DNA from: Siphonodentalium dalli
Taxonomy: Eukaryota; Mollusca; Scaphopoda; Gadilida; Siphonodentaliidae
DNA length: 64,000 nucleotides
Direction: 5' to 3'
NCBI GenBank assembly: GCA_032622095.1
Contig: CP136062.1
Coordinates: forward strand, 4,154,001 to 4,218,000
Shown: piece by piece, positions 43,728 through 56,810 of the stretch
Layout: each line of letters begins with the position of its first letter
Position numbering within the stretch: position 1 is the first letter of the stretch
The notes under the pieces: model-generated
Database searches by the model: none
Told to the model about the DNA's origin: nothing
What the model saw: only the letters and a program-made list of their open reading frames with translations
Made by a program: the position numbers and the translations under genes

Positions 43728-45464
43728 ATACCTTCTCAAAATAAGTGTCCATTTTAACGCGGTCATCAGGCGTTAACAACGCGGTCGTAACGTCAACGCA
43801 TCGAGTTTACGTTCAATGCGTTGCGTTTAGGATCAATGCAACACACGAATATTACAATCACCGCGTCGAAACGTGTACAGACGATGAATCGCATAAGTAT
43901 ATTTTATACTATTAAATTTTTGTTTATTTACGATCACATATGACTAATTTAGTGTCAATTCCCCACTCTCCGAAAACCGAAAATCACATGTCTAGGCGTT
44001 CGTTTGTTCCAAATCGGGCAATTTATTTGCAGCATTTGACTGGTGTTAGGATTTTTATGATATATATACATGTAGGTACAATGAATACGTGTATTGCACG
44101 GAGCGGTCGTGTGGTTGTGTTTCCCAATGTATGGAGTAAAACACTACGCACGAATATATTGCCATAAATGTTAGTCCAAGTCTTCTTGTACTAAAACCAG
44201 CTAAGATATTGGTATGGCCAGATGCTGGTGTTTAGTCCAAGACCGCCCCATAGCATTCCTATGACACGACTTACGCCCAGGATATGTGGCGGGAATTTGT
44301 GGTATATTTTACTCGATTTACCTAACAAATCAATACATGATGCTATATACATTGGAAAGAGTGACATCTTATGGTCATAATGGTGCATAATAATCTAACT
44401 TTCATGTTAAATTACGGATAGAATATTTCGGTTGATTGTCACCGACATCGCTGTTTTTATATTTTGTTTACGTTTTAACTGGAAGCCGAACTGTTACGAA
44501 CAACTTCGGCATAGTCCGGAGTTTGTTTTGACCGAGACGAATTTCTACAAATTCCGAACGCAGTTCGCAAGGTCAACTGAGTTCGCATACTAAACAAAAT
44601 ATGTAAACACTGCGGCAAATGTCTCTTTTCACATTAAATTACCGCTTTCAATTCACAACTGATGTGGGTTTCAGATCAAATAGCATGTCTTCTGCGGAAA
44701 ATATCCGTTTATTGTCGCAATTGTGATATTTTATTTCATATAATTGTGGTTTTATTTGAGCGGGTCACTAACGCTTAAGTCGTGTCATAGGAATGCATGG
44801 GCCTGGAACTCGGACGAAACACCAGTATCTCGCCATCATAATATCTTGGCTGGTTTTAGTACGAGAAGACTTGGACTACATACATGTCTACTACAGAACT
44901 GTTGGAAATATATGTGCATGTCCATCATTGCAAACAAAACGATGAATACATTTAATAGGCTTAGTAGCAGTAAATAAACCACAATTGACTAAAATTATGG
45001 TTTCGTAGTTGACGAAACCAGAACAACTTCGTCAACTATAATAGTTTTAAAATGCGTAGTATAACCATGACGTCTAACCCTGCACCAGAACATGTATGTC
45101 GGTCTCCGTTCAGGATGTGAATCAATTAGAACATCAATTGTCAAATATGGGAGGAGTTACAGAAAATGATGTGGTGGTAATGTGTGTGTGTGCTTTTTTA
45201 ATTTTGTATTATTTTATATAATTATTATATAGATCTCAAACAGCGTGATGCTATTATTAAAATTCATAAAAGTTTCAGATTTGATAAAATATTATGTTGA
45301 TATGAATTATGTTGCATTGACGGTTACCTCGATCGCGTTGAGAAAAATCACAACCGCGTTGGGGTAACGTTGCGGCCACGTTACGTTAACACGAGAACCA
45401 CGTTGATGGTCACTTCTCAACGCGGTTCCAACGGTCGAGAGGGACACTTATTTTGAAAAGGTCT
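43728..45464. mobile_element. Non-autonomous DNA transposon candidate with 21-bp terminal inverted repeats
   Basis: The left end reads ACCTTCTCAAAATAAGTGTCC and the right end is the reverse complement of ACCTTTTCAAAATAAGTGTCC (20 of 21 match). Next to each end are CpG-rich clusters of ACGCGGT, GTTAACG and CGCGTTG words, like subterminal transposase-binding repeats. An inner inverted pair of about 115 bp (44170-44280 and 44770-44885) contains AGTCCAAGTCTTCT, TACTAAAACCAGC and GCATTCCTATGACACGACTT. There is no transposase frame. The target-site duplication is unclear. Confidence 0.65.
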
Positions 45465-46739
45465 GTACCCACATCCGCAGCCATCAGTACAAAAGTATAA
45501 TGGTATAAAACGGTATATAGGATTCTTGTGGAACACTAGAAAAATAACTTCAGTGTCACTGAGAATTATTCCTGATAGTGGATATTCATGGCCATTGCAG
45601 TAAATAAATACATGTAGAGCAATTTATGGCACTGCTACATTTGAATCAGCTTTCTCAGAATTCCTAATACAATTGTCAGAAGTTTTAGTAATTTGAGTGG
45701 TGTGTGTTTCTCTAAATGTGTGGATACAATGTACTGTTCTGATATTTGGTGGGAGACATTGAGCGGTTCTGACTTTATAAACCATATCCCTCAACCTATC
45801 ACGAATAGAACCAGACAAAACTCACGCTATGCCTTTCCTCAATAGCCATTTAGAGCCATGCTTTGGGAATTGGAACAACAGAGGTTTCAGAATATTCCTA
45901 AGTATTGAGCTATACATGTGATTACACAGAGACAAGTTGTATTACCTGGAATCATGAAAAACGATTATTCGATTTTGAGGTATTGTTTTGAAGAATTTAA
46001 AATAAGTAATAAATATAAAAAGCCTCCCTCCCTCATCAAAAAATATAGACATTATTGCCTGTGAACCCGGCTTTAATGTTAATGGCCTTAGGTCAATATG
46101 TTAATTGTGGGCAAAAGAGGCTTAAAAATATATTCGCAAGAACCACTGGGTGGATTTCTTTTAAACTTGGTCTGGTGCATTATTCCACAAATTTCAACTC
46201 ATTTTGCATTTTCTAAATTCAATAACAAATTCTTCAGAAATTGTTTAATATGACACGTACAACACTGAATCAACTATGTGTTATACAAATTGACCTGCGG
46301 AAAACATTGACTTTCTAGTTATAAAATTTATTGATTTCATTTAGAAATAATGTTTTTATTTGTTTACAGTTTACGAGAATGAACAACTTTCGATTCCATT
46401 GAGTTCCCGCAAAATTTCAAGTATGGTGTTAAATATTACAACTCCGGAACAGAATGGCATTCAAAGTGATACTTCAACACATAACAGTGACGTGCGGGAT
46501 AGCACGTGATCCTCATTCGACAATAAACGCGAATTAGTCTTTGTTTCAGCGACAGAACTTCGAATAAACCGACAGTCTCTTTGGTGTTTCGTCGGCGGTG
46601 TCGGCCTTTGAAGTTTTGTTCTGAAAAACTTCGCGACTTTGCCAGTCAAACTTAGGAGAAGTTAGGCGGGCTATCAATCGCCCGCCTAAAATAGTTTTGC
46701 GTGGGCTGTAGGCCTACAAAATAGCAGCACTGGTTAATG
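45465..46739. other. Anonymous sequence with an inverted copy of the 38.5-39.3-kb repeat
   Basis: About 46050-46230 is related in reverse orientation to parts of 38.7-39.3 kb. The remainder shows no gene. Confidence 0.5.
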
Positions 46740-47280
46740 GTTGCTATGGTATATTTAATGGCCATTATTTCAAACCATTCGAAATATCATTAATGGCAAG
46801 TAAAGTAAAAATAAGTTCAACCCATTAAAATGTGGAATGTCATTAATGGCCATGAAAGTAAAAGTGCTTTTAATGGGAAATTAATGCCAATTAATAGCAA
46901 TGAAAATGCTTCTGCAAAAATTAATGGCCATGACAATTACAAAGTATTTAATGGCCATGATTTTAACGGCCATTGTTCGTTGTCCTTTAAGTGGTTTTTA
47001 ATGGGAATTAATTCCCATTAACATATGTCATCATCCATTAATTTGTTGTAATGGTCTTTACACGATACTTAATGCCCATTAACACATATTGTGTACGTGC
47101 CATTACATATTTTTTGGATTTAATGCCCATGACTAGTCCGTATTAATGGCAATTTAATGTGACTTAAAGGAAACGAATAAGAGGTTTGTTAGTGTGATTT
47201 TAATTGGGTTTTAATGGTGTTTTAATGACTTCTGATTAATTTTGAATTTAATGGGAATTTAATGGGTTGGTTTGCAGTAG
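46740..47280. repeat. Degenerate TTAATGGCCAT / TTAATGGGAATT array
   Basis: For about 540 bp the word TTAATGG or its complement CCATTAA occurs every 10-30 bases, often as the palindromic TTAATGGCCATTAA type or as ATGGGAATTAATTCCCAT. Spacing is irregular, so it is cryptically simple sequence rather than a unit-length satellite. Confidence 0.75.
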
Positions 47281-49229
47281 TGTATACAGTACCAAGTTAA
47301 GTACATTAAAGCATAGTATAACGGTAAATTCGTGATGGTCATTCTTATTGTATTTCACATCAGGAATTTCGATCACCTTTCACTCGCTCTGATGGGTGTA
47401 GACTGTAGTTACTATATAGTGTCGTTATTTATTGTATCTTATTTTCTCAATAAAAGGTAAACTACCGCTACGAATGAACTTATATTTTAATTCAATACTC
47501 ATAATTCTCATTTGCAATAACAGTAATTGAAAGACACAGTAACTTTCATGAACCAACACAAATTTAGTCTCCTCTCATTATGTGCAGATCTAAATATGAT
47601 ATCATGGATATAGGAAGTACACCGTTGACAAATATTTGAAAACGGTGAATTTTTAAATATTTTCCATGCCATAAAAGTGAAGTAAAAAAAATTATAATAA
47701 CCATATGTTTGATGGTTCTTAAATAGTGTATCACAATAATCGCTTGTACCAAATTTCACAAATAAATTCCTGACAGATTTTGAGAAAATCCATTTAGAAA
47801 TACCAGAACATTTTGGTCAAACATGCATCTGACCCTTAATAAACTGTCATTAGAAGGACTTTGACTATACAAAAATAAATACAACGCAGGCATCTGCGAA
47901 AGCAGATATATAATGTAGATCAGTCCATGACTTTTATAAAAGAGCAAAAAATCCGCGTGCAGCTTTTAGATGAAATTCTTGTTATATCGATTGAACAAGC
48001 GATGTTGTGCTCACATATTGTGGCATTGCGCCTTTGCGATATATTTGCATGGATGGTATGCCAAGCAATTACCTAATCATTGGGCATTTCAATCGCTAAC
48101 CCGTCGGACAGGTATGCTTTTCCACAAAATCGGGAACAATTGTAACAATGTAATTGTGTTCTAAGCACATTATAAACACGTTCACGTGAACCCTTCAACT
48201 TACCTTTTGTGAAATGAACAGCCAACTGATAAGTTGAAAGCTTTCCGATGTGTGTTAAAAAGTTCAACTCGCGTCTCTCACTTATAAGCTGCAGTGTATC
48301 GTCTGAATCAATTATCACGAACATACACATCCCGCTCCAGTGACTGACATGTATATTTGCAAGATGAAAACATAACCGCCCATCCACAATAGGCTCATTT
48401 TCTCATTCGCGAGTTGAATAAGGTGTCCTCACATGTCATCTTAAATTACGATACGCGGTGTCATTTTCGCTATTTTGTTCTGTTTCGTTTCACGCGAACG
48501 AGTCCCGTGTGAGACTCGAGTTGGTAGAATATCTATAGTATAGGGCGTAGACGGATTAGAAATTCGTGGCATGATTTTTTTTGTGAACAGCCTATTGTGA
48601 ATGCACTTTTTCGCATATAAGTTATATTCATATCAAGAACAAGGCATTTGAAAACAAACTGAACTGATAGCAAGTTATGTTCAATTACTCAGCTTTTGTT
48701 GTACATGAGTAGGACTCAGAAATTAAATGCATATCCATCAATGATAAACATCATACAATTATACACGAAATCTACATCGTTCAATAATCATGCCATTTTA
48801 TTCTAAGCACTACGATGTGAACCCCGTATGTAAAGCCACTTCTAGTGCTGTGTGGTATTTTAATTGCTACAAAGACGGCTTCATGTGTGCGTGTTGACGT
48901 ATTACGAAGCAAACTCAAGAGTGTTTCATGCGTTAAAGTTGGTCGATAATAGGCATAATAATAATTATAAGTTATACGTTTACGCGAACTAAGTCATGAT
49001 ATACTTCTCATTTTAATTTTAATTGTTTGAATATTTTGGTTGTGGAATATACCCAACAATCTAGTAACAGACCAGTGGTTCATGTTCTATGTTCCTACAT
49101 CGCTCGGATAGTCATAATTTAAATTGAGCATATGTTTCAATTTTTTGGTTGTGGAATATACCCAACGGCAACGGCTCTATTGGACGACCCTACTGAACAT
49201 GGGCCCTACTATAACCAGACCGCACCCGA
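47281..49229. other. Anonymous sequence
   Basis: No gene recognised. A doubled TTTTGGTTGTGGAATATACCCAAC occurs at 49035 and 49142, a 107-bp direct duplication. Confidence 0.45.
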
Positions 49230-50890
49230 CCGTACCTGACCGCACCAGTCCGCACCGTCCGAGGGGTACGATCGAGATGGTTCGGGCACTATCGTGCAGA
49301 ATTGACCTGTATGTACCAAAGTTCCTATCCCCAAGGTGATATCTCAAGCGGAAACGGCACTGATAACCCTAACTTGTACACAACATCAAAAAAAGGCACC
49401 GACCGCACCTCTCCTATCTGTCTGACCACGGAGAGGGACATTAGAGCATGCAGCGAATACATCTCGTCAACCACGGCCGATCGGGCAAGTTGCTAGCTAC
49501 ACCGGAAGTGAATATATTAACCCATACGATGCGGTCGAATTCGCTATTCATGTACTCAAAAAACACAATAAACACCCACTGACCGTACCCCCACTCGGGA
49601 ACCGAGCAATATGGGGCATAGCCTATCGTGCAAAATATATCAGTATGTACCAAAGATCCAATCCCCAAGTCGAGAAGTCAAGCGGAAACGGCACTGTTAA
49701 CCCCTAACATTCGGCCGATTCGGCTAGGTACGCAAAATAAAACAAAAGCACTGCCCGCACCTCTCCTAACTGACTCACCACGGAAAAGGACATCATATCA
49801 TGCAGCGAATTCCGTCTGCATCCATGGCCGGGATAGTTACTAGCTATGCAGGAAGTGAATATATCAACCCATACCCTGCCATCGAATCCGCTATTCATGT
49901 ACTCAAAAACACAGAAAATAATACCCGCCGACCGTATCGCCACCAGGGGACCGACCGAGATCGGGCATGTACTATCATGCAGAATAGACCTAGCTGTACG
50001 ATCAAAGTTCCAATCGCCAAGTCGATATCTCAAACGGAAACGACACTGTTAACCCATAACTTGCGGCCGATTCCGCTATGTATCTGCTAGCTGTCTGACT
50101 AAGGGGCATCATACTTATGCAGCGATTATCCCTCTGCTTCCATGGCCGAACGAGCAAGTTACTTGCTATACCGAAAGTGAATATATTGAAACACACTCAG
50201 CAGTCGAATTTTCTATTCATGTACGCAAAAACACCGACAATAACACCGCCGACGACCGACAATAACACTCGCCGAGCGAGATGGGACATGTACTATCGTG
50301 CAGACTACAAATGCATGTACCAACGCTTATATCACCAAATCGAAATCTTTGGCTGAAACTGTCCTGTTAGACCCTAACTCGCGGCCAATTCCGCCAGCTA
50401 CATAAAATAAAAAAGGCACCGACCGCTAGCTGGCCGTCCACGGAAAGGGACATCATATGATGAATCGAATACCTCTCTGCTTCCATGGGCGATCGGGCAA
50501 GTTGTTTGCTAGACCAGAATGAATACCTTGACCCATAAACTGCGGTCGACTTTTCAATGCATGTAAGCAGAAACATAGAAAATAACACCCGTTGACCGTA
50601 CTGCCGAAGGGGACTAAGCGAGACGGGGCATGTACCATCGTGAATAATAGACCTGTATATACCAAATTTGCAATCCCCCAGTTGACATTTCAAGCGGAAA
50701 GGGTCATCATATCGTGCAGCGAATAACTTTGCATCAATAAGCGATCGGAAAAGTTGCTCGCTATAAAGAAGTGAATATGTTAACCCTTTCGCGGCGGTCG
50801 AATTCGCTATGCATGTACGCAAAACAACACAGAAATTAACGCCCGCTGACCGTACCACCACCAGGGGACCGAGCAAAATGGGGCGTGTAT
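49230..50890. repeat. ~335-bp tandem repeat, about five diverged copies
   Basis: Anchors ACTATCGTGCAGAATAGACC-like sequence followed by TGTACCAAAG occur near 49288, 49622, 49968, 50291 and 50630. Each unit also has CGGAAACGGCACTGTTAACCC, GGCACCGACCGC, GATCGGGCAAGTTGCTAGCTA and GTCGAATTCGCTATTCATGTA-type words. The frames seen here on both strands change from copy to copy and are not conserved. Confidence 0.85.
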
Positions 50891-51310
50891 ATATGGATGT
50901 TAATATTCACAATGAATCGTTCCCATCTACATGTCAATAGCCGTGACAAATTTCATAATGGTCGGAACAAAGGTTCGAGTTGTCACCCGTGCCAACAGAT
51001 TTAGTCATGCAAAGAGCAAAATCCAAGATGGCTGGCAGCTGCCATCTTTTATGGCTGAATGACCACAAAATCACTCGTTCTCATCTACATGTCAATATTA
51101 ACATCCACGACATATTGCATGGTGATCAGACAAAAACTCCGGCCTGTAGCCCTTGCTAATGGATTGAATTTTGAAATCCAAGATGGCCGCTGGTGACCAT
51201 GTTTTGTCTTGCCATTGAATCGTTCCCATCTACATGTCAATGTCAACAGCCATTACAAATTTCATAATGATCCGACCAAAGGTACGATTTGTAGCCGTGT
51301 CAAAAGACCC
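50891..51310. repeat. ~140-160-bp repeat family (CATCTACATGTCAAT), three units
   Basis: GAATCGTTCCCATCTACATG, then ACAAATTTCATAATGATCCG, CTGTAGCC and AAATCCAAGATGGC, recurs at about 50917, 51079 and 51217. The same family appears at 54690-55050. Confidence 0.8.
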
Positions 51311-51799
51311 CCCACTAATTGAAATTTAGTTAGAAATGCAACCAAGTTGTTTACAACATTCCAATCAATTTACACGGTGTTGAGTGTTTTGCTTATTGCT
51401 CACTATTTATGTGCTGCATGCAAACAAACAGCTGATGCAAATAAAACAAATGCTTGGCTCACACAAAGCGTGTTTGACGGTTAATAATGCATTCAAAATA
51501 TGATAATTATTGTATATTATTATAATATTATTGGGGAAATTTGTTAACTGTTATTTCATAATTATAACCGAAAGCGAAGGCCATTCATACCTTAGAGGTC
51601 CACATATATAAGGAGAATCACTGAATTTAATTTTCATGCCTGCGAACCGGGACTGCATGAATCGTGGTGCGGTATACACATGAAGCGGTAACCTTACAAC
51701 CTTACCACAGAGTTGCAGGTTACTGCTGTAAAATACCCCAGTGACACCACATTACTGTAGATGTGGTCAATTACTGTAAGTAGAGCTGTATATTCAACA
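51311..51799. other. Anonymous sequence
   Basis: No gene or clear repeat. ACATATATAAGGAGAATCACTG near 51604 weakly resembles an arm of the hairpin family seen at 30.4 and 34.3 kb. Confidence 0.4.
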
Positions 51800-52195
51800 T
51801 GAAAACTATGCTAATTGGATTAAAATAGTCACTGGGCATATCAATTTGGCAAATATTGTCATTGCATGACATGTTTCTGTCAAAACAGGAGTCCCCACTG
51901 TTCTAGTTGGATTAAAACAGTCAAGTGCTGGGCATATCAATTTTGCAATTATTGTCATAACATGCCATGACTGTGTCTGCCAAATTAAGGGTTCACCTCT
52001 ATGCCAATTGGATATTGAGCATATACATTCTGCACATATTGTCATAACATCTCATGTGTCTGCCAAATTTAGGGGTCCCCACTCTGCTAATTGAATTAAA
52101 ACAGTCACTGGGCACACACATTATGCACATATTGTCATAACATGTTTTGCCAAATTAGGGGGTCCCACTGTTCTAACTGGATTACATTATACTAA
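51800..52195. repeat. ~93-bp satellite, about four diverged units
   Basis: Units contain TTGGATTAAAACAGTCACTG, GGGCATATAAATTCTGCAAA, TATTGTCATAACATCCCATG and TTTCTGCCAAATTAAGGGGT in diverged form. The same satellite occurs at 60455-60619 and 63247-64000. Confidence 0.85.
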
Positions 52196-53460
52196 TAAAG
52201 CGACGGGTGACCTTCGTTTTAGGTTATAATTTAGAAATAACATTATAAAATTATGATAATTTCTTCAAGAATATACTAATAGTATAGCATACATTAAAAA
52301 GACTGGGTCAATACATTATGTTATGCTTGACCCATAATGTAACACGTAGGGCACGATACATGTAGTCTCCCAAATATGTCAAAATTAATGTTTTCAGCGC
52401 CCTAATACAAATTTATCAGTCTCCAAATCCCTGTTTTGATTTTATTTATTGTATCTCATCATTTTGAACTAAGTTTGGCCCCAATGGACCCAGATAGAGA
52501 TCATTCTCATATTTTGAGGTACATGTAGGGCAAGTGTGGGTAAGGCATGATAAACTTGGCCTACTCGATTTTATTCACTCTATATGTGGCTAAATACTTC
52601 TAAAGAACTGTCTGAGATGTGGTTCTAAATGAATATCAAAATACTACATTATGTTATGGTGTTACCATGGCACTTAATGTGAAAGGTAGGGCAGGACTAG
52701 TCTCCCAAATATGTGCAAATGCATGTTTTCAAGAATATACTAATAGTATAGTATACATTCGAAAGATTGGGTCAATAAATTATGTTATGCTATTGCCATG
52801 GCCCATTATGTTAAAGGTAGGGCAGCATAGCCTCCCAAATTTATGTTTTCGGTCCTCTAATAAAAATTCATCAGTCTCCAAACCATGCATATTTTGAGGT
52901 ACCGATAGGGCAGGTGTTGGGTAAGGCAGGACAAACTTGACCTACTCGATTTTATTCACTCTGTATGTGGCTAAATACTTTTAAATGTACATGTATGAGA
53001 TGTGGTTCTAAATGAATTTACAAAGACTGGGTCCATACATTATGTTATGCTATTGCCATGGCCCATATTAAATGTAAACGGTAGGGCAGGTCTAGTCTCC
53101 CAAGTCTGAGAAAATTCATGTTTTCAGCCTCCAGATAAAAATTTACCAGTTTCAAAACCCCTGTTTTGATTTTAGTTATTGTATCTCATCATATTGAACT
53201 AAGTGTGGCCACAATTTACCCAGATAGAGGCCATTATCATAAATTGATGAACAAAATGCATATTTTGATGTAAAGGCAGGTGTGGGGTAAGGCAGGACAA
53301 ACTTGGCCTACTCGATTGTATTGCGACTTGCTCAAAGCTACCGATATTATACACTGTACATTAAAAGGTTTGTGTGGTTTGTGGTATACCACCATACTTA
53401 TGAGTGGGCATGGCGGGTGTACGGGAGTGGGGCTTGAGTTAAATGGGCTAGCATTTTGAA
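52196..53460. repeat. ~370-380-bp tandem family, about three units
   Basis: GGTAAGGCAGGACAAACTTG followed by CCTACTCGATTTTATTCACT is at about 52536, 52917 and 53288; TAGTCTCCCAAATATG and CATTATGTTATGCTATTGCC recur in step. The copies are moderately diverged and non-coding. Confidence 0.8.
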
Positions 53461-54689
53461 AATTCAAGTGGCACCTTCATACTCCCACATACCCATAACG
53501 TCCAATGTATTACCATTAATCCATTTGACATAGAAAACTAAACACAAACACTATACATGTACAGTAAAAAGAATTTCAATTCAAAATTGTTTATGAATAT
53601 AACATGGTACAAAATGGAACAGTGGATGTTTTGGACAATTTCACCTCTACAGAATACAAACCGTTAATAAAAACATGCGTACATGTAGCTTGAAGACGAG
53701 TATGACTCGCCTCCCAGTAACATTTCATCAGGCTGTGTTCATAAAATTAAGTGAATTCACAACTCTTTGAACTCAAGATATACTGATAGTGGTTTTGAAT
53801 ATTTCAGAATTGACAGTTCAATATTTATCATTATAAATCAAATTTGGAATACAAGTAGCTTGCTTGCTGGACTTTCTCGCAATATACATGTACATGCATG
53901 TTGACTCCGAAGTGATTTCATAGTATGTCTTTTTGCTCACTTTTATTTGGCGCTGACTGTAACTCCATATTTATGGACTGTATTGTACTCATGATACACA
54001 TGTGTTTGTCACCAGAATAAGGTGGCTTTATTTGACCAGTGACTTTTTTAGAAATGAAAACATTGATTATGTGAATAACCATTGGATCAAACTTTACTTC
54101 CAACTGTTTACGCTAACTATTTCTGAATCATACATGTACATTTCAAAGATATACTCAAAATTCATCATATCATATTATTTGAAGTCATCACACAAAATTC
54201 ATCGGACGTATACATTTAGCCCAACCAAAAGAATCAGATAACTACAAATAAAGTGATCATATGCAAACCATCTGGGACGGTCGTATACCACTAATTTCTA
54301 AACCGGTAGTGCCCACAACTTCTTTTTTTGGAGGGGAGGGGGGGGGGCAAAATGGCAGGGGGAGATTATCAGGAAGGAACGTCATCTGGTGAATGATATA
54401 TTGGTCTTGGGTGAGGATGGTGGGTTTGCGGGTGGTAAGGATTGTCTCATCGCCAACTTATTGTTACCAGGCATTGGCTTGAATAAGAGCATGTACGTGT
54501 ATGGTGGGCAGTATTCATACTGGGTACCCCCATGCTGACTGATACTTACATGTGTAATTAATATGTCCAATTACAGTATACCGGTATGTAAATTCAATGA
54601 AAATGTCAATGACACTGTAGCTCAACTTGGAAAGGGAATACTTTCATGTGTTACAGTCAATAGAGTGATTAGGAATGTGGAAAGTTGAA
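53461..54689. other. Anonymous sequence
   Basis: No gene or clear repeat. A G-rich run (about 54331-54363) is the only unusual composition. Confidence 0.4.
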
Positions 54690-55050
54690 AGGTATAGTTA
54701 TGCAAAGAGTAAAATCCAAGATGGCCACTGGCAGCCATGTTTTATTGCTGAATGACACCGAAATGACATCTACATGTCAATATTAACATCCATGATACAT
54801 TTCATGATGATCCGACAAAAGATACAACCTGTAGCCTGTCAAAGGATTTAATCACACAATGAGTAAAATCCAAGCTGGCTACCGGCGGCCATCTTTTGTG
54901 ACCGAATGACCACAAAATGACTCGTTCCCATCTACATGTCAGTGTCAACAGCTGTGACAAATTTCATAATGATCCGACCAAAGGTACGACCTGTAGCCCG
55001 TGCCATGCTGGTGGCCATGTTTTTTTAGCCGTATGAGCCCAAGATGAATC
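54690..55050. repeat. Second locus of the ~160-bp CATCTACATGTCA family
   Basis: AGAGTAAAATCCAAGATGGC, CATCTACATGTCAATATTAA and GATCCGACCAAAGGTACGAC are as in 50891-51310, with units at about 54760 and 54924. Confidence 0.8.
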
Positions 55051-55512
55051 GTTCCTGTAGGCATTGCTTGTGCCTGCATGTCGCATTGAAGTAAAAAAAT
55101 ATACAATTTTAACCAGGGGGGGGGGTCGAAAAAAATTACAGGATACAAGGACCGGGTGGGTGGGTATCCCAGAGTCCGGAATGCAGATTTGTTCTGATGT
55201 CATGCAATTTTTTTCCAAAATCATTTCTAAGACAAATTACAGCTTCAAAATGAATTGAATCATTGAAACAATCAGATGCACGTAGTAGTGCATGCTATAG
55301 CCTTATACAAGTGAGGGGGCTCTATATTTAGTTATTTGTCCACAATTTCTCCCTTTAACAGTTGAAGTCATGGGGTGGGTCCGGTTTTGGTCGAGAAAAA
55401 AAATTGCAATGGAAAAAATCCATTCTCATCTTTTCTCATAGTTTATCATGGCTTTTTAAAAAATGTATTATACATGGAGGATACCTGCGTGTTTTGAGTG
55501 AATATTGGAAGT
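55051..55512. other. Anonymous sequence
   Basis: No gene. A G10 run lies at about 55120, followed by GGGTGGGTGGGTATCCCAGA; a similar GTCCCAGA word is doubled at 56394 and 56440. Confidence 0.4.
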
Positions 55513-55513
55513 A

Positions 55514-55606
55514 TCTCATGAGTGGTCACAATGATATACTGGAATCATCACGAGTGGCTAAAGGCCACGAGTGATGATCCAGTATCTCACTGTGACCACG
55601 AATGAG
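55514..55606. repeat. Hairpin, ~44-bp imperfect arms, 5-nt loop
   Basis: TCTCATGAGTGGTCACAATG ... CATCACGAGTGGC (55514-55558) faces GCCACGAGTGATG ... CACTGTGACCACGAATGAG (55564-55606). There are a few mismatches and a one-base offset. Confidence 0.85.
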
Positions 55607-56810
55607 GTAATTCTGGTATTTGTTTTATTATATGCGCTATTTACTAAAATAGATCGAGGAATCAATTCAAAATCGAACTGATTCACATCGGCAATACAAT
55701 TTCTGCACAACAGATAACTCAGAATACACATGCTTCAAATGTGCGTAATATATCAGATACCTTTATTTCAAATATACCAACTTACTTGCTTGTGTACTAT
55801 TAGCAATGTGTCATTGCATTTTTGTCTCTTATTGACACAAAATCGTTATTTGAACAGTGATTGGAGAATTAAAAGGCTCCAGATCCAATCTCAGAGCATC
55901 TAATTTTCAAAATGTTCAAGGGAGGCTCCCTGACCCCCTCCCCCTGACCCCATCCCGTACTCCCCTCATGCGTTCGTGAGATACTACTCGCCTTGACATT
56001 TTGTATGAAAGCTACTCACCACTCGCCTATAATGATTTTAAGGGGAGCTCATCATTGCTCACCAGTGATTTTCCACATGGAGAGGACTGGAACTGTGTTT
56101 ATTTAATCAAATTGATGGTGTTTTTACTTTACACATATTTTAACCTATTGCTAATAAGGGACAGATCTATCCTGTTAAAGTGCGTAATTTGACATTTATA
56201 ACCATAAATATTTGAGTTTTTAAAGGTTTTGTTGGCATATTTTTCAGGCATGTGCTTTGTTTGTTTATTTGTTGTGGGTGTACTTGATCAGCGTTCTCTC
56301 AGTTCCGGTGCAGACACAATGAGATACCCTTACCCTGCCAACAACACATTATTTAGTAGAATTTACAAGGTTTTCATCAATTGTGGGGGTGGGTGTCCCA
56401 GAACTGGTTGGAAAAAACGTACGGTCCCGGGTTGGTGTCCCAGACCTGGGTGATAATGCACATTATTTTTTAAAGAGCATATGAAGCCAGCATAACATTA
56501 ATTCGTGCTCGCCAATTTACCCTTTTGAAGATTTAATAAAGTATGTATAGTTACAACTATTCGCCCGATTCTGGACATTCTTCCTAATAAGTGGGTTTCA
56601 TAATACTCGGGTACACAGGCGCTGGTGAAATTTCCCAAAAAGGCAGTATTACAATATTATTTTCAATATGTGTTAAGGTATTGACCCCATGTTACATTTC
56701 CGAGTTCTAATTACAACAAGAGGTGTGATTGTCCCAATGGGACTACGGATAACCCCCTGTTTGTTTTTAAAATACTAAGATGTTTCACATGTCAGTAAAC
56801 ATTTAGTTAA
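55607..56810. other. Anonymous sequence
   Basis: No gene recognised. A 45-bp near duplication with GGTGTCCCAGA is at 56389-56452. Confidence 0.4.
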
